Below, in pieces: positions 53,034 to 62,038 of a stretch of 64,000 nt of DNA. Position 1 is the first letter of the stretch; every line of letters begins with the position of its first letter. This DNA is from Phycisphaerae bacterium (lineage in GTDB: Bacteria; Chloroflexota; Anaerolineae; 4572-78; J111), in NCBI GenBank assembly GCA_028285035.1, contig JANQQF010000039.1, positions 1-64,000 on the forward strand. Direction: 5' to 3'. The position numbers and the translations under genes were made by a program. The notes under the pieces were generated by a model, which was not told where the DNA came from, made no database searches, and was given only the letters and a program-made list of their open reading frames with translations.

Positions 53034-55058
53034 CTACAACAAAACTCCAATCAAGCCCCACTGTAGCAATATCACCACATACCCTATCGCACAAATCGTT
53101 AAAATTGTGTAATACAGTCGCCCCCAGATTGACCAGTAGTTGCTAACCCAAGCCAAAATGGTCCCAATCACCATCACAACAAGCAAGATAAGAAAGAGGG
53201 GAGGCATAAAGAAGAGCGGGGTTGCTACGCTTGGCAGTCCCACAAAAAGCATTGACAAGTCGCCGGAGGCAATAAGATAAAAGGCCGCACCGATGAGTCC
53301 ACCGATAAAAACCAATCCAAAAAACCCAGCAGCCAAAACCACAGGTCTCAACAAACGGGCACCAAGCGGAGGATTGGGCAGACGTTTGTGTTGTATCCAG
53401 TGGATAATTATTGTAATTGGCCAGATAATCCAAGCCGATAACAAACCCAACAAGCCCATAATCAAAATAGTAAATTGCGCCAAATGTCGCCAACTTGGGC
53501 TCGTGGCAATCGCGCCAAAAATCGGAACAGTCAGGCTACTTGCGGCAATAAAATCTGGGGAGACAGGCAAATTTTCCACACAGTCACCGTTGGGGGGTGT
53601 GGTTGGGTTCGCCAGAAAGTTCTGTACCAATTGATTGCTGCATTGGCTTCCAGGCACGACTGCCCCGTGACCATTGGTGGGAAAAACAAAGTGATAGCCA
53701 TTGGATAACCCCCTTGCCACTTCTTCCCCAAAGCGGGGTGGGGTAATCGGGTCAAAATTGCCAGAAAAAAGGAGGGTTGGGATATTGCTGTTGACAGGTT
53801 GATCAACAGCAGGGCCTAAATCGGGCACATTCCAGGCTTGGCAGGTATCCAGAAATACCTGGGTTTCCAAATCAGAATTAGCGATCAACTCAGGACGAAC
53901 CCCTTCCGTCCGCACATCGCTGGGGCGAAAATCCGCATCCTCGGCACAAATGACTGACTGATACATCCCCAAGCTAAAGGTCCGATCAAAAATAACCACA
54001 GGTAAAATATTGCCTGGGATCGAGAAATTTCCATCCTCCATTTCAGCGATCATCTTGGGTAGAATAGGGATGAAATCGGTTTGATAGAGAAATTGGAAGG
54101 TGAGATCAACAACCGCATCACCATTGACGACCGCATTGTAGGTATTACCTGTTTCAGGGTCGGTCATCGGAACACGGGCTGGGGTTTCATTGAGTTCAGC
54201 CACCAGATTGAAGAATCGTTCTTCCAGGTTGGGATAGTCCCCCTGGCAGTCGGGGTCATTCGCACAAGACTCGAACAGTTGGGTGAAGGCCCGATCCTGA
54301 GTCTGGGGCACTTCGGTGACAAAATTTCGTTGCGGCGGCACAACCGCATCAAGGATAACGGTGCGCAATCCCTGAGGATAATCACGCATCACATGCAAGG
54401 CCAGCAATGTACCGTATGAAATACCATAGAAATTGATCTGGTCATATCCTAAAGCCACCCGTAGGGCCTCAACATCAGCCGCATTTTCGAGACTGTTGTA
54501 GGCCGCTAAATTGACCCCTTCCGCAACCAAGCGGTCGTGACAAGCAATCATCGCTTCTTGGCTCAATTGGTACCCTTCCTCAGTACTGATATCCTCCTCA
54601 ATAATCTCTTCGACCAGCGCAATCTGTTCTGGGCAAAGCAGATTTGGCTCTGAGTTCAACGTCCCCCGCTGATCAAACAAAATAATATCTCGATTGGTGC
54701 GCAGCGGGCTATTGATCATCAATTGAGCAAATTGAATCGTTGAACCCCCAGGACCGCCCTGAGCCATCACAAACGGATCAGGCAACGGATTGGCACTCGT
54801 ACTGTTGATAATCGCCACCGCCAACTTAATGGTCGGCCCATCGGGATTGAGATGACGTTCAGGAACAATCAAGAACCCACATTCAATGTCAGAACCCTCT
54901 ATGGCGCCAATGGGAAGATCAAATTGACAATCACCCGGTTCATAACGAATAGATTGGGGCGCAGGAATCTGTTGCGCATTTTGGCTAGCCTGAGTCGGCA
55001 ACGGAAGCAAAACAAGGGCAACAATACTAAGCAGAAAGAACCACTGTTTTTGGATCAT
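53034..55058 (-). CDS. TAP-like exported alpha/beta hydrolase with C-terminal membrane helices
   Basis: A 674-aa protein. A signal peptide (about 1-24) leads to a proline iminopeptidase/tripeptidyl aminopeptidase-like hydrolase: MAQGGPGGST oxyanion region, nucleophile in FYGISYGTLLALHV near 217, acid in LFSGNFDPITPP and His in FPTNGHGAVV near 465. CSNQLVQNFL and a nearby cysteine suggest a disulfide. The last 160 residues have four hydrophobic spans, which is unusual for this family. It probably cleaves peptides outside the membrane and is held there by its tail. GAGG precedes the ATG. Confidence 0.88.
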   Translation of the reverse strand: MIQKQWFFLLSIVALVLLPLPTQASQNAQQIPAPQSIRYEPGDCQFDLPIGAIEGSDIECGFLIVPERHLNPDGPTIKLAVAIINSTSANPLPDPFVMAQGGPGGSTIQFAQLMINSPLRTNRDIILFDQRGTLNSEPNLLCPEQIALVEEIIEEDISTEEGYQLSQEAMIACHDRLVAEGVNLAAYNSLENAADVEALRVALGYDQINFYGISYGTLLALHVMRDYPQGLRTVILDAVVPPQRNFVTEVPQTQDRAFTQLFESCANDPDCQGDYPNLEERFFNLVAELNETPARVPMTDPETGNTYNAVVNGDAVVDLTFQFLYQTDFIPILPKMIAEMEDGNFSIPGNILPVVIFDRTFSLGMYQSVICAEDADFRPSDVRTEGVRPELIANSDLETQVFLDTCQAWNVPDLGPAVDQPVNSNIPTLLFSGNFDPITPPRFGEEVARGLSNGYHFVFPTNGHGAVVPGSQCSNQLVQNFLANPTTPPNGDCVENLPVSPDFIAASSLTVPIFGAIATSPSWRHLAQFTILIMGLLGLLSAWIIWPITIIIHWIQHKRLPNPPLGARLLRPVVLAAGFFGLVFIGGLIGAAFYLIASGDLSMLFVGLPSVATPLFFMPPLFLILLVVMVIGTILAWVSNYWSIWGRLYYTILTICAIGYVVILLQWGLIGVLL

Positions 55059-55179
55059 AATACCTCACGGGAAGTTTTTGGTATGACCTATTGATCATCC
55101 GTTTGGGAACATAGCAAAAAATGGAGTTGCTGCCAAATTCAGTTCTAATTTTCGCGAAAATGATGCTATAATCTCCACG

Positions 55180-55590
55180 ATGATTAAACCGCAGTGGTCC
55201 GTCCGTCTCATTATTCGATACACCTTGTTGCAGATACCTGGCCTTATTGTGGTTGGGGTCGTCGCAGTTTTACTTCAGACTTGGTTCGCTTGGCCGAGTT
55301 GGGTGGTTTGGGCTGCCTTAATCGTTTGGGGCATCAAAGATGTGGTGCTCTTCCCCTTTATTTGGCAAGCCTATGATTGGGAAGGAACTACTGCGGCCCA
55401 TTCAATGATTGGGCGGCGAGGAATCACAAAAGATAGGTTAGCGCCTGTGGGGTATGTGCAAATTGGAAACGAACGTTGGAAGGCTGAGGCCGCCGACTCT
55501 ACAAATCCAATTGAGGCAGGGCAACCCATTGAGGTCAAGTCTGTTCGTGGCTTACGGCTGGCGGTTGAACAGACTGAAACGGGCAACTGA
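55180..55590 (+). CDS. NfeD-like small membrane protein
   Basis: A 136-aa protein with two N-terminal hydrophobic helices (about 8-30 and 34-58) and a C-terminal OB-fold domain typical of NfeD proteins: IGRRGITKDRLAPVGYVQIG, WKAEAADSTNPIEAGQ and IEVKSVRGLRLAVE. NfeD proteins usually partner a stomatin/SPFH or ClpP-like protease; none is adjacent. Convergent with the ABC ATPase gene five bases on. Confidence 0.85.
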   Translation: MIKPQWSVRLIIRYTLLQIPGLIVVGVVAVLLQTWFAWPSWVVWAALIVWGIKDVVLFPFIWQAYDWEGTTAAHSMIGRRGITKDRLAPVGYVQIGNERWKAEAADSTNPIEAGQPIEVKSVRGLRLAVEQTETGN

Positions 55591-55595
55591 AAGAG

Positions 55596-56330
55596 CTAAT
55601 AAACCATGTCCCCACGTACAAATGCTGCCGTACGAGAATCTTTGGGTCCCTCGAAAAAGGTTTGCGTGTCCGCAATTTCAACCAACCTACCCTCAAGTAG
55701 TAGCGCTATGCGATGAGCCAAGCGCTTGGCCTGGAAGATATTGTGGGTGACCAACACAAGGGTGGTGCCTCGGGTCTGGTTGACCTCACGTAGAATGGTC
55801 TCAATGAGCTTAATGTTGGCGGGGTCGAGATTAGCGGTTGGTTCATCAAGCAGCAAAACCTTGGGCTGCACGACCAGTGCTCGGGCCAAGGCCACCCGCT
55901 GCGTTTCACCCCCGCTCAGGGTGCGAGCATTAGCCTCAGACAAATGCGCCAGACCAACTTGCTTAAGCATCTGATCAACCAACGGCCTGATTTTATGACG
56001 CGGATAGCCTCGAATTTTCAGGCCATACCCCACATTCACAGCGACAGAACGATTGAGTAGCATTGGCGTTTGAAAAACGGTCGTCACTTGGCGGCGATAA
56101 TCCAACGCAGTCGATGGGGTGACCACCTGACCATCAAGGCTCACTGTTCCGGTCGCAGGCGTCTCCAAAAAGTTGAGTTGCCGCAACAGCGTACTTTTGC
56201 CCGCCCCGCTTGGCCCAACCAAAGCCAAAATTTCACCGTCGTAAATATCGAGGTGGTCAATGTGCAGGACTGTTCGTCCATCATACTGTTGGCTTAAATC
56301 ACGGAGTTGGAAGATGGGTTGAGTGTTCAT
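55596..56330 (-). CDS. tupC: Tungstate-type ABC transporter ATP-binding protein
   Basis: A 244-aa ABC ATPase: Walker A GPSGAGKST, Q-loop TTVFQTPML, signature RTLSGGETQRVALARAL, Walker B VLLLDEPTANLD, and switch VTHN. The gene follows the TupB- and TupA-like genes in the same direction, so it energises oxyanion uptake at the membrane. The family assignment relies on these neighbours. The weak ribosome site and a 157-base gap with repeats suggest partial uncoupling from the permease gene. Confidence 0.88.
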   Translation of the reverse strand: MNTQPIFQLRDLSQQYDGRTVLHIDHLDIYDGEILALVGPSGAGKSTLLRQLNFLETPATGTVSLDGQVVTPSTALDYRRQVTTVFQTPMLLNRSVAVNVGYGLKIRGYPRHKIRPLVDQMLKQVGLAHLSEANARTLSGGETQRVALARALVVQPKVLLLDEPTANLDPANIKLIETILREVNQTRGTTLVLVTHNIFQAKRLAHRIALLLEGRLVEIADTQTFFEGPKDSRTAAFVRGDMVY

Positions 56331-56369
56331 TTTGGCGAATTTGGAAGGTTAATCGATTTAACAAAAAAC

Positions 56370-56444
56370 GCCCTCACCCCCGTCCTCCGCTTTGCTACGG
56401 ACTCCCCCTTTTCCGAATCGGGAGAGGGGGTTGGGGGTGAGGGC
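56370..56444. repeat. GCCCTCACCCCC inverted repeat
   Basis: GCCCTCACCCCC (56370-56381) and GGGGGTGAGGGC (56433-56444) flank an inner hairpin around CCGAATCGGGAGAGGGGG. This kind of CCCTCACCCC...GGGGTGAGGG element is a widespread bacterial intergenic repeat. It lies between tupB and tupC. Confidence 0.8.
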
Positions 56445-56487
56445 TCAGTTGTATTTCCCCCTATCCCCCTGCTATCTTGCTACCCTG

Positions 56488-57177
56488 CTACTTTGTCCCC
56501 TGCAAACGCAGCATAGCTACATTTGCCAGAAAGGTCAACAAAATTAATATAATACCCAAGGCGATGGCGAGATCAAAATTACCTTTGCGGGTTTCGAGGA
56601 CAATGGCGGTGGTCAGGGTACGCGTTTTGCCTTCGATGTTCCCACCCACCAGCATCACCGCACCGACCTCAGAAATGATGGCTCCAAAACCTGCAATGAT
56701 CGAGACGACCACACCAATTCGAGCCTCACTCAGCACAGCCAGCGTACTCTGCCATTCGGTCGCGCCCAAGGCTAACAATTGCTGACGCAACTTGGGATCA
56801 ACGCCCAACACGGCGGCCATTGTAAAACCTGCGACGAGGGGAAAGGAAATAATGGTCTGGGCCACGATCATTCCACTGGGGGTGAAGAGCCAGCCCAACC
56901 CACCGATGGGGCCAGTGCGGGAGAGCATTAGATAGACAAAGAGGCCGATAACCACAGGGGGGAAGCCCATTCCAGTGTAAAGTAAGGCCATCATCAAGCG
57001 ACGACCCCAGAAGCGTTTGAGGCCCATAAAGGCCCCCAAGGGAATGCCAATCAGGGTACTGATAAAAAGTGCGACTCCGGCGACATAGAGTGAGAGCCAG
57101 ATGATCTCGACCAAATCAGCATCCAGGTTAAAGATCAGGGCAATCGCCTGGAGTAGGCCTTCCCACAACGACTGCAT
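56488..57177 (-). CDS. tupB: Tungstate-type ABC transporter permease
   Basis: A 229-aa inner-membrane permease with five to six hydrophobic helices and the EAA-like segment GVDPKLRQQLLALGATEWQS of binding-protein-dependent permeases. The layout matches the short TupB permeases. GGGAG seven bases before the ATG sets the start, three bases after the binding protein stop, so the genes are co-transcribed. It forms the channel for tungstate or molybdate. Confidence 0.9.
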   Translation of the reverse strand: MQSLWEGLLQAIALIFNLDADLVEIIWLSLYVAGVALFISTLIGIPLGAFMGLKRFWGRRLMMALLYTGMGFPPVVIGLFVYLMLSRTGPIGGLGWLFTPSGMIVAQTIISFPLVAGFTMAAVLGVDPKLRQQLLALGATEWQSTLAVLSEARIGVVVSIIAGFGAIISEVGAVMLVGGNIEGKTRTLTTAIVLETRKGNFDLAIALGIILILLTFLANVAMLRLQGTK

Positions 57178-57180
57178 CGA

Positions 57181-58386
57181 CTAGCTCCCGGAAACGGGCT
57201 GGGCAGCGTTCCAGGCATCGGAGTCGGGCGTAAAGAGGGGTTGCCCAAATTGCTCGATACCAAACTGGGCGATACGTTGCTGCGTTTCCAACGCGGTCAG
57301 CCATTCGATGAATAGTTCAGCCCCTTCAGCATTGACTGTGGGGTGCAACTCAGGATTGACGGCAATCACGCCATACGGATTGAACAGTCGGGAGTCGCCC
57401 TCAACCAAAATATCCAAATCGATCCCTTCCAATGTACGGGCCAAGTAGGTCGCTCGGTCACTCATCGTGTACGCTTGTTGCTCATTGGCTACAGTCAAAG
57501 TCGCGCCCATCCCTTGCCCAACGGAGAGATACCACTCACCTTCAGGCTTCAAGAAGGTCTCATCGGCACTTTTGATACTGGGCGCTTCGGCCAATGTCAC
57601 GCCGCTGGCTTGCCACAAGTTTTGCTCTTTGATATGTGTGCCGGAGTCGTCGCCCCGAGAGATAAAAGAACTACCACTTTGAGCGACCTGTGCCAAAACA
57701 GCGCCCGCATCCGGTGCGCCTTTGATCCCCGCCGGGTCTGCGGGGGGGCCAACGATGACAAAATCGTTGTACATTACATTCTGTCGATTGACCCCGTAAC
57801 CCGCCTCCACAAAAGCGTCTTCACGGCTCCGAGCGTGAACCAAAATCAAGTCAGCATCGCCATTTTCACCCAACTGGATAGCCTGCCCCGTACCCACCGC
57901 GATGACTTCAACCTCGGCCCCATATCGGGCTTCAAAGTCAGGCAAAATTGCGGCTAGCAATCCCGAATTTTCCGTGCTTGTCGTCGTGGCCAAGACCAAT
58001 CGTCCGATCTCAATGCCGGTCGGCTCTGCTGCCGACAAAACCACCCTCGCCTCTGTTAGTGGTCGATTGAGCAACACTTCAGCCTCCGCCGCGCTGGGCA
58101 CACATAGTTTCCAACCGATCTCAATCACATCAACATTTTTAATCGTCGCAAACGAGGCATCCACTTGATGTTTGGCATTGGTCACTTCCGCAATCGCCGG
58201 ATAGGCCAGCACATCACCATACACCTTCTCCGCAATCCTAGATAGCCAATCCTCGGCTTGCACCGTCACCTCTTGTTTACACACAATTTCGTCTTGACTG
58301 GCGGGAGAGGCGAACACAAAAAGGGGTTGCATCAGCAAAACTAAAAATATTGTCAACAAAGCGTAAAATTTATCCTGTCGTTTCAT
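57181..58386 (-). CDS. tupA: Tungstate-binding protein TupA fused to an N-terminal LysM-like domain
   Basis: A 401-aa exported protein. A signal peptide (about 1-24, ending VFA) is followed by a LysM-like segment (about 35-90: VTVQAEDWLSRIAEKVYGDV, then KNVDVIEIGWKLCVPSA) and a TupA-type binding domain (about 125-395). The latter begins RLVLATTTSTENSGLL, the TTTS oxyanion-binding signature, and includes VGTGQAIQLGENGDADL and RGDDSGTHIKEQNLW. GGAG six bases before the ATG at 58386 sets the start. LysM modules bind peptidoglycan, so the binding protein may be held in the wall, useful in a cell without an outer membrane. That is inference. Confidence 0.9.
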   Translation of the reverse strand: MKRQDKFYALLTIFLVLLMQPLFVFASPASQDEIVCKQEVTVQAEDWLSRIAEKVYGDVLAYPAIAEVTNAKHQVDASFATIKNVDVIEIGWKLCVPSAAEAEVLLNRPLTEARVVLSAAEPTGIEIGRLVLATTTSTENSGLLAAILPDFEARYGAEVEVIAVGTGQAIQLGENGDADLILVHARSREDAFVEAGYGVNRQNVMYNDFVIVGPPADPAGIKGAPDAGAVLAQVAQSGSSFISRGDDSGTHIKEQNLWQASGVTLAEAPSIKSADETFLKPEGEWYLSVGQGMGATLTVANEQQAYTMSDRATYLARTLEGIDLDILVEGDSRLFNPYGVIAVNPELHPTVNAEGAELFIEWLTALETQQRIAQFGIEQFGQPLFTPDSDAWNAAQPVSGS

Positions 58387-58538
58387 CACTTTCTCCATAC
58401 GAAACATAGGGATTTGCACATTAAGCAAAGGCCATTTTCGCGGGGCGCATCTTAGCACGTGACAAAACAATGGTCAATTGTGGGAAATCGCTATGCGGGA
58501 TGAACATAACGAAAATCCATCTATCTTAAACCCAATCT

Positions 58539-59144
58539 TTATTCCTGCCGGTTCCGGTAGCGGCGGACCTTAGCCCGATTGCCACAGCCACGCATATCAC
58601 ACCAGCGACGGCTATGATTGCGGCTCGTGTCAAAAAAAAGAAAGCCACAGCCTCGATCATCTTCACATTCCTTAACCCGATTCAGATTACCAGAGGTCAA
58701 TAAATCGGCGGCGGACTGCACAACTGGCCACAGCATCTGCTCCAGCGCTTCACTAGTCTGTACCCAGCTCCAAACAAATTCATTCTCAACTTCGACCACC
58801 TTGAGCTGGCTGAGCGCTGAGGGGAGACTCAGATTCAACGCGGCCAAGTCAGCCGTATCAGGCCGACGAGCATCATTGATAGTCGAAAAGATCCGATAGA
58901 TCACCTCGCGAAGGGCAATAGCTTGAGCCAAAATAGCTCGCATTTGATCGGGGTGCTGGCTGGCACGTTGAAGCAATTGTCGAGCTTCTGTCTCTGTAAA
59001 CAACCCCACTTTTTTAGCCCACGTCACTAAATCGTCATACTGATTGAGCGTTTCAACAGGATGTTCGCTGGCGTGCCAATCAGCGGTGTTGGCAAAATCC
59101 AAGCATAAGTATCCCGCCTCAAGATTAAGCTTTCTACTCTGCAT
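58539..59144 (-). CDS. ABATE/CGNR zinc-finger regulator
   Basis: A 201-aa protein of the ABATE-CGNR type, thought to be a transcription regulator sensing stress or small molecules. The N-terminal part has LCLDFANTADWHASEHP, and the C-terminal zinc finger has Cys in CEDDRGCGFLFFDTS and the signature RWCDMRGCGNRAKVRRYR. It is divergent from the small-protein/azlCD genes, and a palindrome with overlapping promoters lies between. It likely controls itself and azlCD. Confidence 0.9.
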   Translation of the reverse strand: MQSRKLNLEAGYLCLDFANTADWHASEHPVETLNQYDDLVTWAKKVGLFTETEARQLLQRASQHPDQMRAILAQAIALREVIYRIFSTINDARRPDTADLAALNLSLPSALSQLKVVEVENEFVWSWVQTSEALEQMLWPVVQSAADLLTSGNLNRVKECEDDRGCGFLFFDTSRNHSRRWCDMRGCGNRAKVRRYRNRQE

Positions 59145-59166
59145 CGTTCAAATACCCCCTGCTTTA

Positions 59167-59231
59167 GTCATATCAGATTTTAATGTAACTGTCAAAAGTT
59201 ATTTGACAGGTTACATTAGGCATGATAAAAT
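59167..59231. promoter_or_regulatory. Divergent promoters over a shared palindrome
   Basis: The palindrome AATGTAACTGTCAAA ... TTTGACAGGTTACATT (about 59182-59217) contains both -35 boxes. Plus strand: TTGACA 59203-59208, 17 bases, TAAAAT 59226-59231. Minus strand: TTGACA 59195-59190, 17 bases, TATGAC 59172-59167. A regulator bound here would block both genes. TGTAAC/GTTAC words recur at about 59231 and 59253-59260. Confidence 0.75.
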
Positions 59232-59307
59232 GTAACCCTCTAAACAGTTAATGACAGTTACTTTTTATAGCTATCTCCATACGCTTGTAGCACAAAGGAG
59301 CGTTCAA

Positions 59308-59541
59308 ATGCGTATCAATGAGAAAACATTATGGATTATTGCCCACGAACGAGAGCAGCAATTCTTGAAAGAGGCCGAAATTGACGCGGTACGACGATTG
59401 CGACAAAAAAATAACCCAGCGCCGGCCAAACTCTGGCGACGCTTTAGCTGGCAAATTGGCGGCGTGATGATTAGCTGGGGGCAATATTTACAACATTTAC
59501 AGCTCAATCAGAAACAAGAGTGTGCTGAAAACGTTGGGTAA
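59308..59541 (+). CDS. Small protein sharing the AzlC N-terminal motif
   Basis: A 77-aa protein of unknown function. AAAGGAG seven bases before the ATG and a strong promoter upstream support it as a real gene. It starts MRINEKTLWIIAHEREQQFL and runs through KEAEIDAVRRLRQ. The AzlC-like protein encoded 142 bases downstream starts with NDQALWLIAQTKQQELLQEA, so both share LW-x-IA-x4-QQ-x-L-x-EA. The rest is basic with a hydrophobic stretch WQIGGVMISWGQYLQHL, possibly a membrane anchor or amphipathic helix. The 3' gap to azlC has no terminator that I see. Confidence 0.72.
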   Translation: MRINEKTLWIIAHEREQQFLKEAEIDAVRRLRQKNNPAPAKLWRRFSWQIGGVMISWGQYLQHLQLNQKQECAENVG

Positions 59542-59683
59542 GCACTGACGGTAAAGCGGGTTAGCTCAGACGAGTTTCAGGTATTTCTAACCCTGATTGT
59601 CAACTGATTTGCAATTTTTTTACACTCTATTTGCACCTATTTGTTATTGTGGAGACAGATAATATTTTTCGGGAGAGACAACA

Positions 59684-60496
59684 ATGTTTAACGATCAGGC
59701 TTTGTGGCTCATCGCCCAGACAAAACAACAAGAATTATTGCAGGAAGCCCAACACCATCGGCTTGCTGTGCATCGACCACCCCAACCGTTGGCAGAGAGG
59801 GCGTTATTTTGGCAAGGCTATCGAGCCGCGCTACCGTTACTCATCGGGGTCGCGCCATTTGGGGTGGTGTTTGGGGCCTTAGCCATTTCGGTAGGAATGA
59901 CCCCTTTAGCCGCCGTGGGAATGTCCCTTTTTGTCCTGGCTGGTTCATCTCAATTTATCGCCACCGAACTCATTGGAGATGGTGCTTCGGTCTTTATCAT
60001 CATTCTAACGACGTTTCTGCTTAATATCCGTCACGCGTTGTACAGTATCACCCTCGCCCCACTCCTTCGTTCATTGACAAAAGGCTGGCGTTGGTTACTG
60101 GCTTTTGTGTTAGTTGATGAGGCTTATGCCACGGTGATGGGGTACCATCAACAGCGAAACTTTTCACCGGGCGGATTAGCTTGGTTCTTTTTGGGGGTTA
60201 GCACCAATCTGGTCACGGTCTGGCTCCTCACCACCGCGTTAGGAGCCACCCTGGGCAATATCTTGCCAGAACACCTCACTGAAACATTGGGCTTTAGCCT
60301 GCCCTTAATCTTCATCACCCTGATTATTCCGCTATTGGTTACACGCTCTACGATGCTGGCTGCCTTGAGTGCCGGTCTTGTGGGCATCATCTTTGCCCCG
60401 ATGCCCCACCAACTCGGTCTATTGATGGCGGCTGGCGTAGGCGTTTCCATTGGGGTGATGACTGAGCCAAAGCACCCCATTCAACAGGAGCAATGA
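59684..60496 (+). CDS. azlC: AzlC-family branched-chain amino acid exporter, large subunit
   Basis: A 270-aa membrane protein with an AzlC fold: about seven helices, with GVAPFGVVFGALAISVGM, LFVLAGSSQFIATELIGDGA and LNIRHALYSITLAP as typical segments. With AzlD it exports branched-chain amino acids or related compounds. The first about 45 residues form an extra N-terminal arm beginning NDQALWLIAQTKQQ, also found in the small protein upstream. GGGAG precedes the ATG. AzlD follows after one base. Confidence 0.92.
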   Translation: MFNDQALWLIAQTKQQELLQEAQHHRLAVHRPPQPLAERALFWQGYRAALPLLIGVAPFGVVFGALAISVGMTPLAAVGMSLFVLAGSSQFIATELIGDGASVFIIILTTFLLNIRHALYSITLAPLLRSLTKGWRWLLAFVLVDEAYATVMGYHQQRNFSPGGLAWFFLGVSTNLVTVWLLTTALGATLGNILPEHLTETLGFSLPLIFITLIIPLLVTRSTMLAALSAGLVGIIFAPMPHQLGLLMAAGVGVSIGVMTEPKHPIQQEQ

Positions 60497-60497
60497 G

Positions 60498-60803
60498 ATG
60501 AACAATATTTGGATTATCATTTTTGGAATGGCAGTTGTCACCTACCTGCCTCGCCTCATTCCTTTAGCGACGGTCGAAGGCACCTCACTCCCGCTGTGGG
60601 TCAGGCGAACCCTGACGTATGTCCCTATTACAGTGCTTTCAGCAATCGTTGGGAGTGAATTTTTGCCAAGCGAGGGGTGGTTTCACTATCAAATTGATGA
60701 GCATCTCCTGGCTGGGTTGGTGGCCATTGGGGTAGCTTGGTTTACGCGTAGTACAGTCTTGACGATGATAGTAGGGATTGGCATCCTACTGTTCCTGTCT
60801 TAA
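60498..60803 (+). CDS. azlD: AzlD-family small subunit
   Basis: A 101-aa protein with three to four hydrophobic helices, the usual AzlD size. MAVVTYLPRLIPLA near the N-terminus and TLTYVPITVLSAIVGSEFL in the middle match the family. It begins one base after the AzlC stop and forms the exporter with it. Confidence 0.9.
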   Translation: MNNIWIIIFGMAVVTYLPRLIPLATVEGTSLPLWVRRTLTYVPITVLSAIVGSEFLPSEGWFHYQIDEHLLAGLVAIGVAWFTRSTVLTMIVGIGILLFLS

Positions 60804-60839
60804 CCTATTAAATCTTATGCTGCCATTTAATAATTTTTT

Positions 60840-60930
60840 ACTGACCCGGACATGAAAAAGTAAACAAGATTCTTTGTTCCATGGACCATCTTGAAAAGTT
60901 TAGAAAGTTACGTCTGGGTCAGTAGGTTTC
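60840..60930. repeat. MITE-like element with terminal inverted repeats
   Basis: The block begins ACTGACCCGGAC (60840-60851) and ends GTCTGGGTCAGT (about 60912-60923), inverted repeats with one mismatch, about 85 bp apart. The inside has no ORF. It lies in the 194-bp spacer between azlD and the terminator of the nitrilase gene. It may be a remnant of a transposable element. Confidence 0.45.
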
Positions 60931-60938
60931 CCACAAAA

Positions 60939-60974
60939 AAAGAGAAGTTTGATTGTGTAATCAAACTTCTCTTT
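60939..60974 (-). terminator. Strong terminator of the nitrilase gene
   Basis: AAAGAGAAGTTTGATT pairs perfectly with AATCAAACTTCTCTTT over a four-base loop. On the minus strand a run of seven T follows. It lies about 24 bases after the nitrilase stop. Confidence 0.9.
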
Positions 60975-60997
60975 GAACGTAACTTTAGCGCGGTGAC

Positions 60998-62038
60998 TTA
61001 TCCATTTTCACGAATGGCCCGTTTTTGTTCTTCAGCCTCATTTTTGAGTTGATCCATATCACGCGGCGGCTCCATTCCACCCGTGCTGGAAGCGGCATAC
61101 TCAACCCGATTGGCGGGAGAGGGATTGAACAGGAGGCGGGTGACATCGGGGCGAGAGTAGTGGCCGGCTGGGTCAGCTGCCGCCTTGGCATAAGCAATCA
61201 TCCCCAAATCGACGTCGGCGTAGAGAATGCCCTCTTCATTTTCAGGGAGCGCCTCGGCCAATGGGCGACCATCAGGACCGTAAATCATTGTAAACCCACC
61301 GCCCTCAAGTAGAAGCGGCTCTTTCTTTGGATCGTCGATCAACATTTCAATCATCTCTTTGGAAACTGTCGCACACGGCGCGAGCACAAAGCATTGCCCT
61401 TCGGCGGCGTACATTTGGCTGGCTGAGTTATTGACCTCTGGGCCAAGGGCATAAGCGGCCCCGCGATAGAGCGAGAAGCTAGGCCAGGATGCGACATGGA
61501 TCTGCTCATCTTGGGCGTACATCGCATATTTGCTCAATGGCTGGAGATGTTCCCAGCAACACATGGCCCCGACTCGGCCGATCCCCGTGTCCAAGACCGA
61601 CAAGTCGCTGCCGTCACCTTCGCCAAACACCGTACGTTCAACGTGAGTTGGCTTGAGCTTGCGGCGGGTGAAGACTGTTTGGCCTTGATCATCGATGATC
61701 GCCTGCCCCATGTAGAGACTGCCGCCGCTACGTTCACTGTAGCCCATCACTACATAGATATTATTTTTGGCTGCTGCATCATTCAGGCTTTGGGCTTCTT
61801 CGCTACCAAGTACCAGCGAGTTTTCAAAGTAACGTCCAACAAACTGCATTCCCCAGGCGGGTGAATCAAGCCAAATCCACCACGGATAGCCTGGAATCCA
61901 GGTTTCTGGGAAGGCGATCAACTTAGCATCGTTGCTGGCCGCTTCTTCAATCATTGCAATCGCTTTATCAATCGTGCCGTTCAAATCCAAAAAAACGGGT
62001 GCGGCTTGAATAGCCGCTACTTTAAATTGGGTTGACAT
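60998..62038 (-). CDS. Nitrilase-family carbon-nitrogen hydrolase
   Basis: A 346-aa enzyme of nitrilase branch 1 (nitrilase/cyanide hydratase type). The catalytic triad is visible as Glu in [13 protein letters not shown], Lys in [20 protein letters not shown] and Cys in [13 protein letters not shown]. It would turn a nitrile into acid and ammonia. GAGGAGG before the ATG fixes the start. An AraC regulator of the kind that often controls nitrilase operons lies in the divergent direction with one gene between. Confidence 0.93.
   Translation of the reverse strand: MSTQFKVAAIQAAPVFLDLNGTIDKAIAMIEEAASNDAKLIAFPETWIPGYPWWIWLDSPAWGMQFVGRYFENSLVLGSEEAQSLNDAAAKNNIYVVMGYSERSGGSLYMGQAIIDDQGQTVFTRRKLKPTHVERTVFGEGDGSDLSVLDTGIGRVGAMCCWEHLQPLSKYAMYAQDEQIHVASWPSFSLYRGAAYALGPEVNNSASQMYAAEGQCFVLAPCATVSKEMIEMLIDDPKKEPLLLEGGGFTMIYGPDGRPLAEALPENEEGILYADVDLGMIAYAKAAADPAGHYSRPDVTRLLFNPSPANRVEYAASSTGGMEPPRDMDQLKNEAEEQKRAIRENG

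Noticed and set aside
58387..58538. Molybdenum/tungsten cofactor riboswitch ahead of tupA
   Set aside because: The short upstream region shows no structure resembling that riboswitch.
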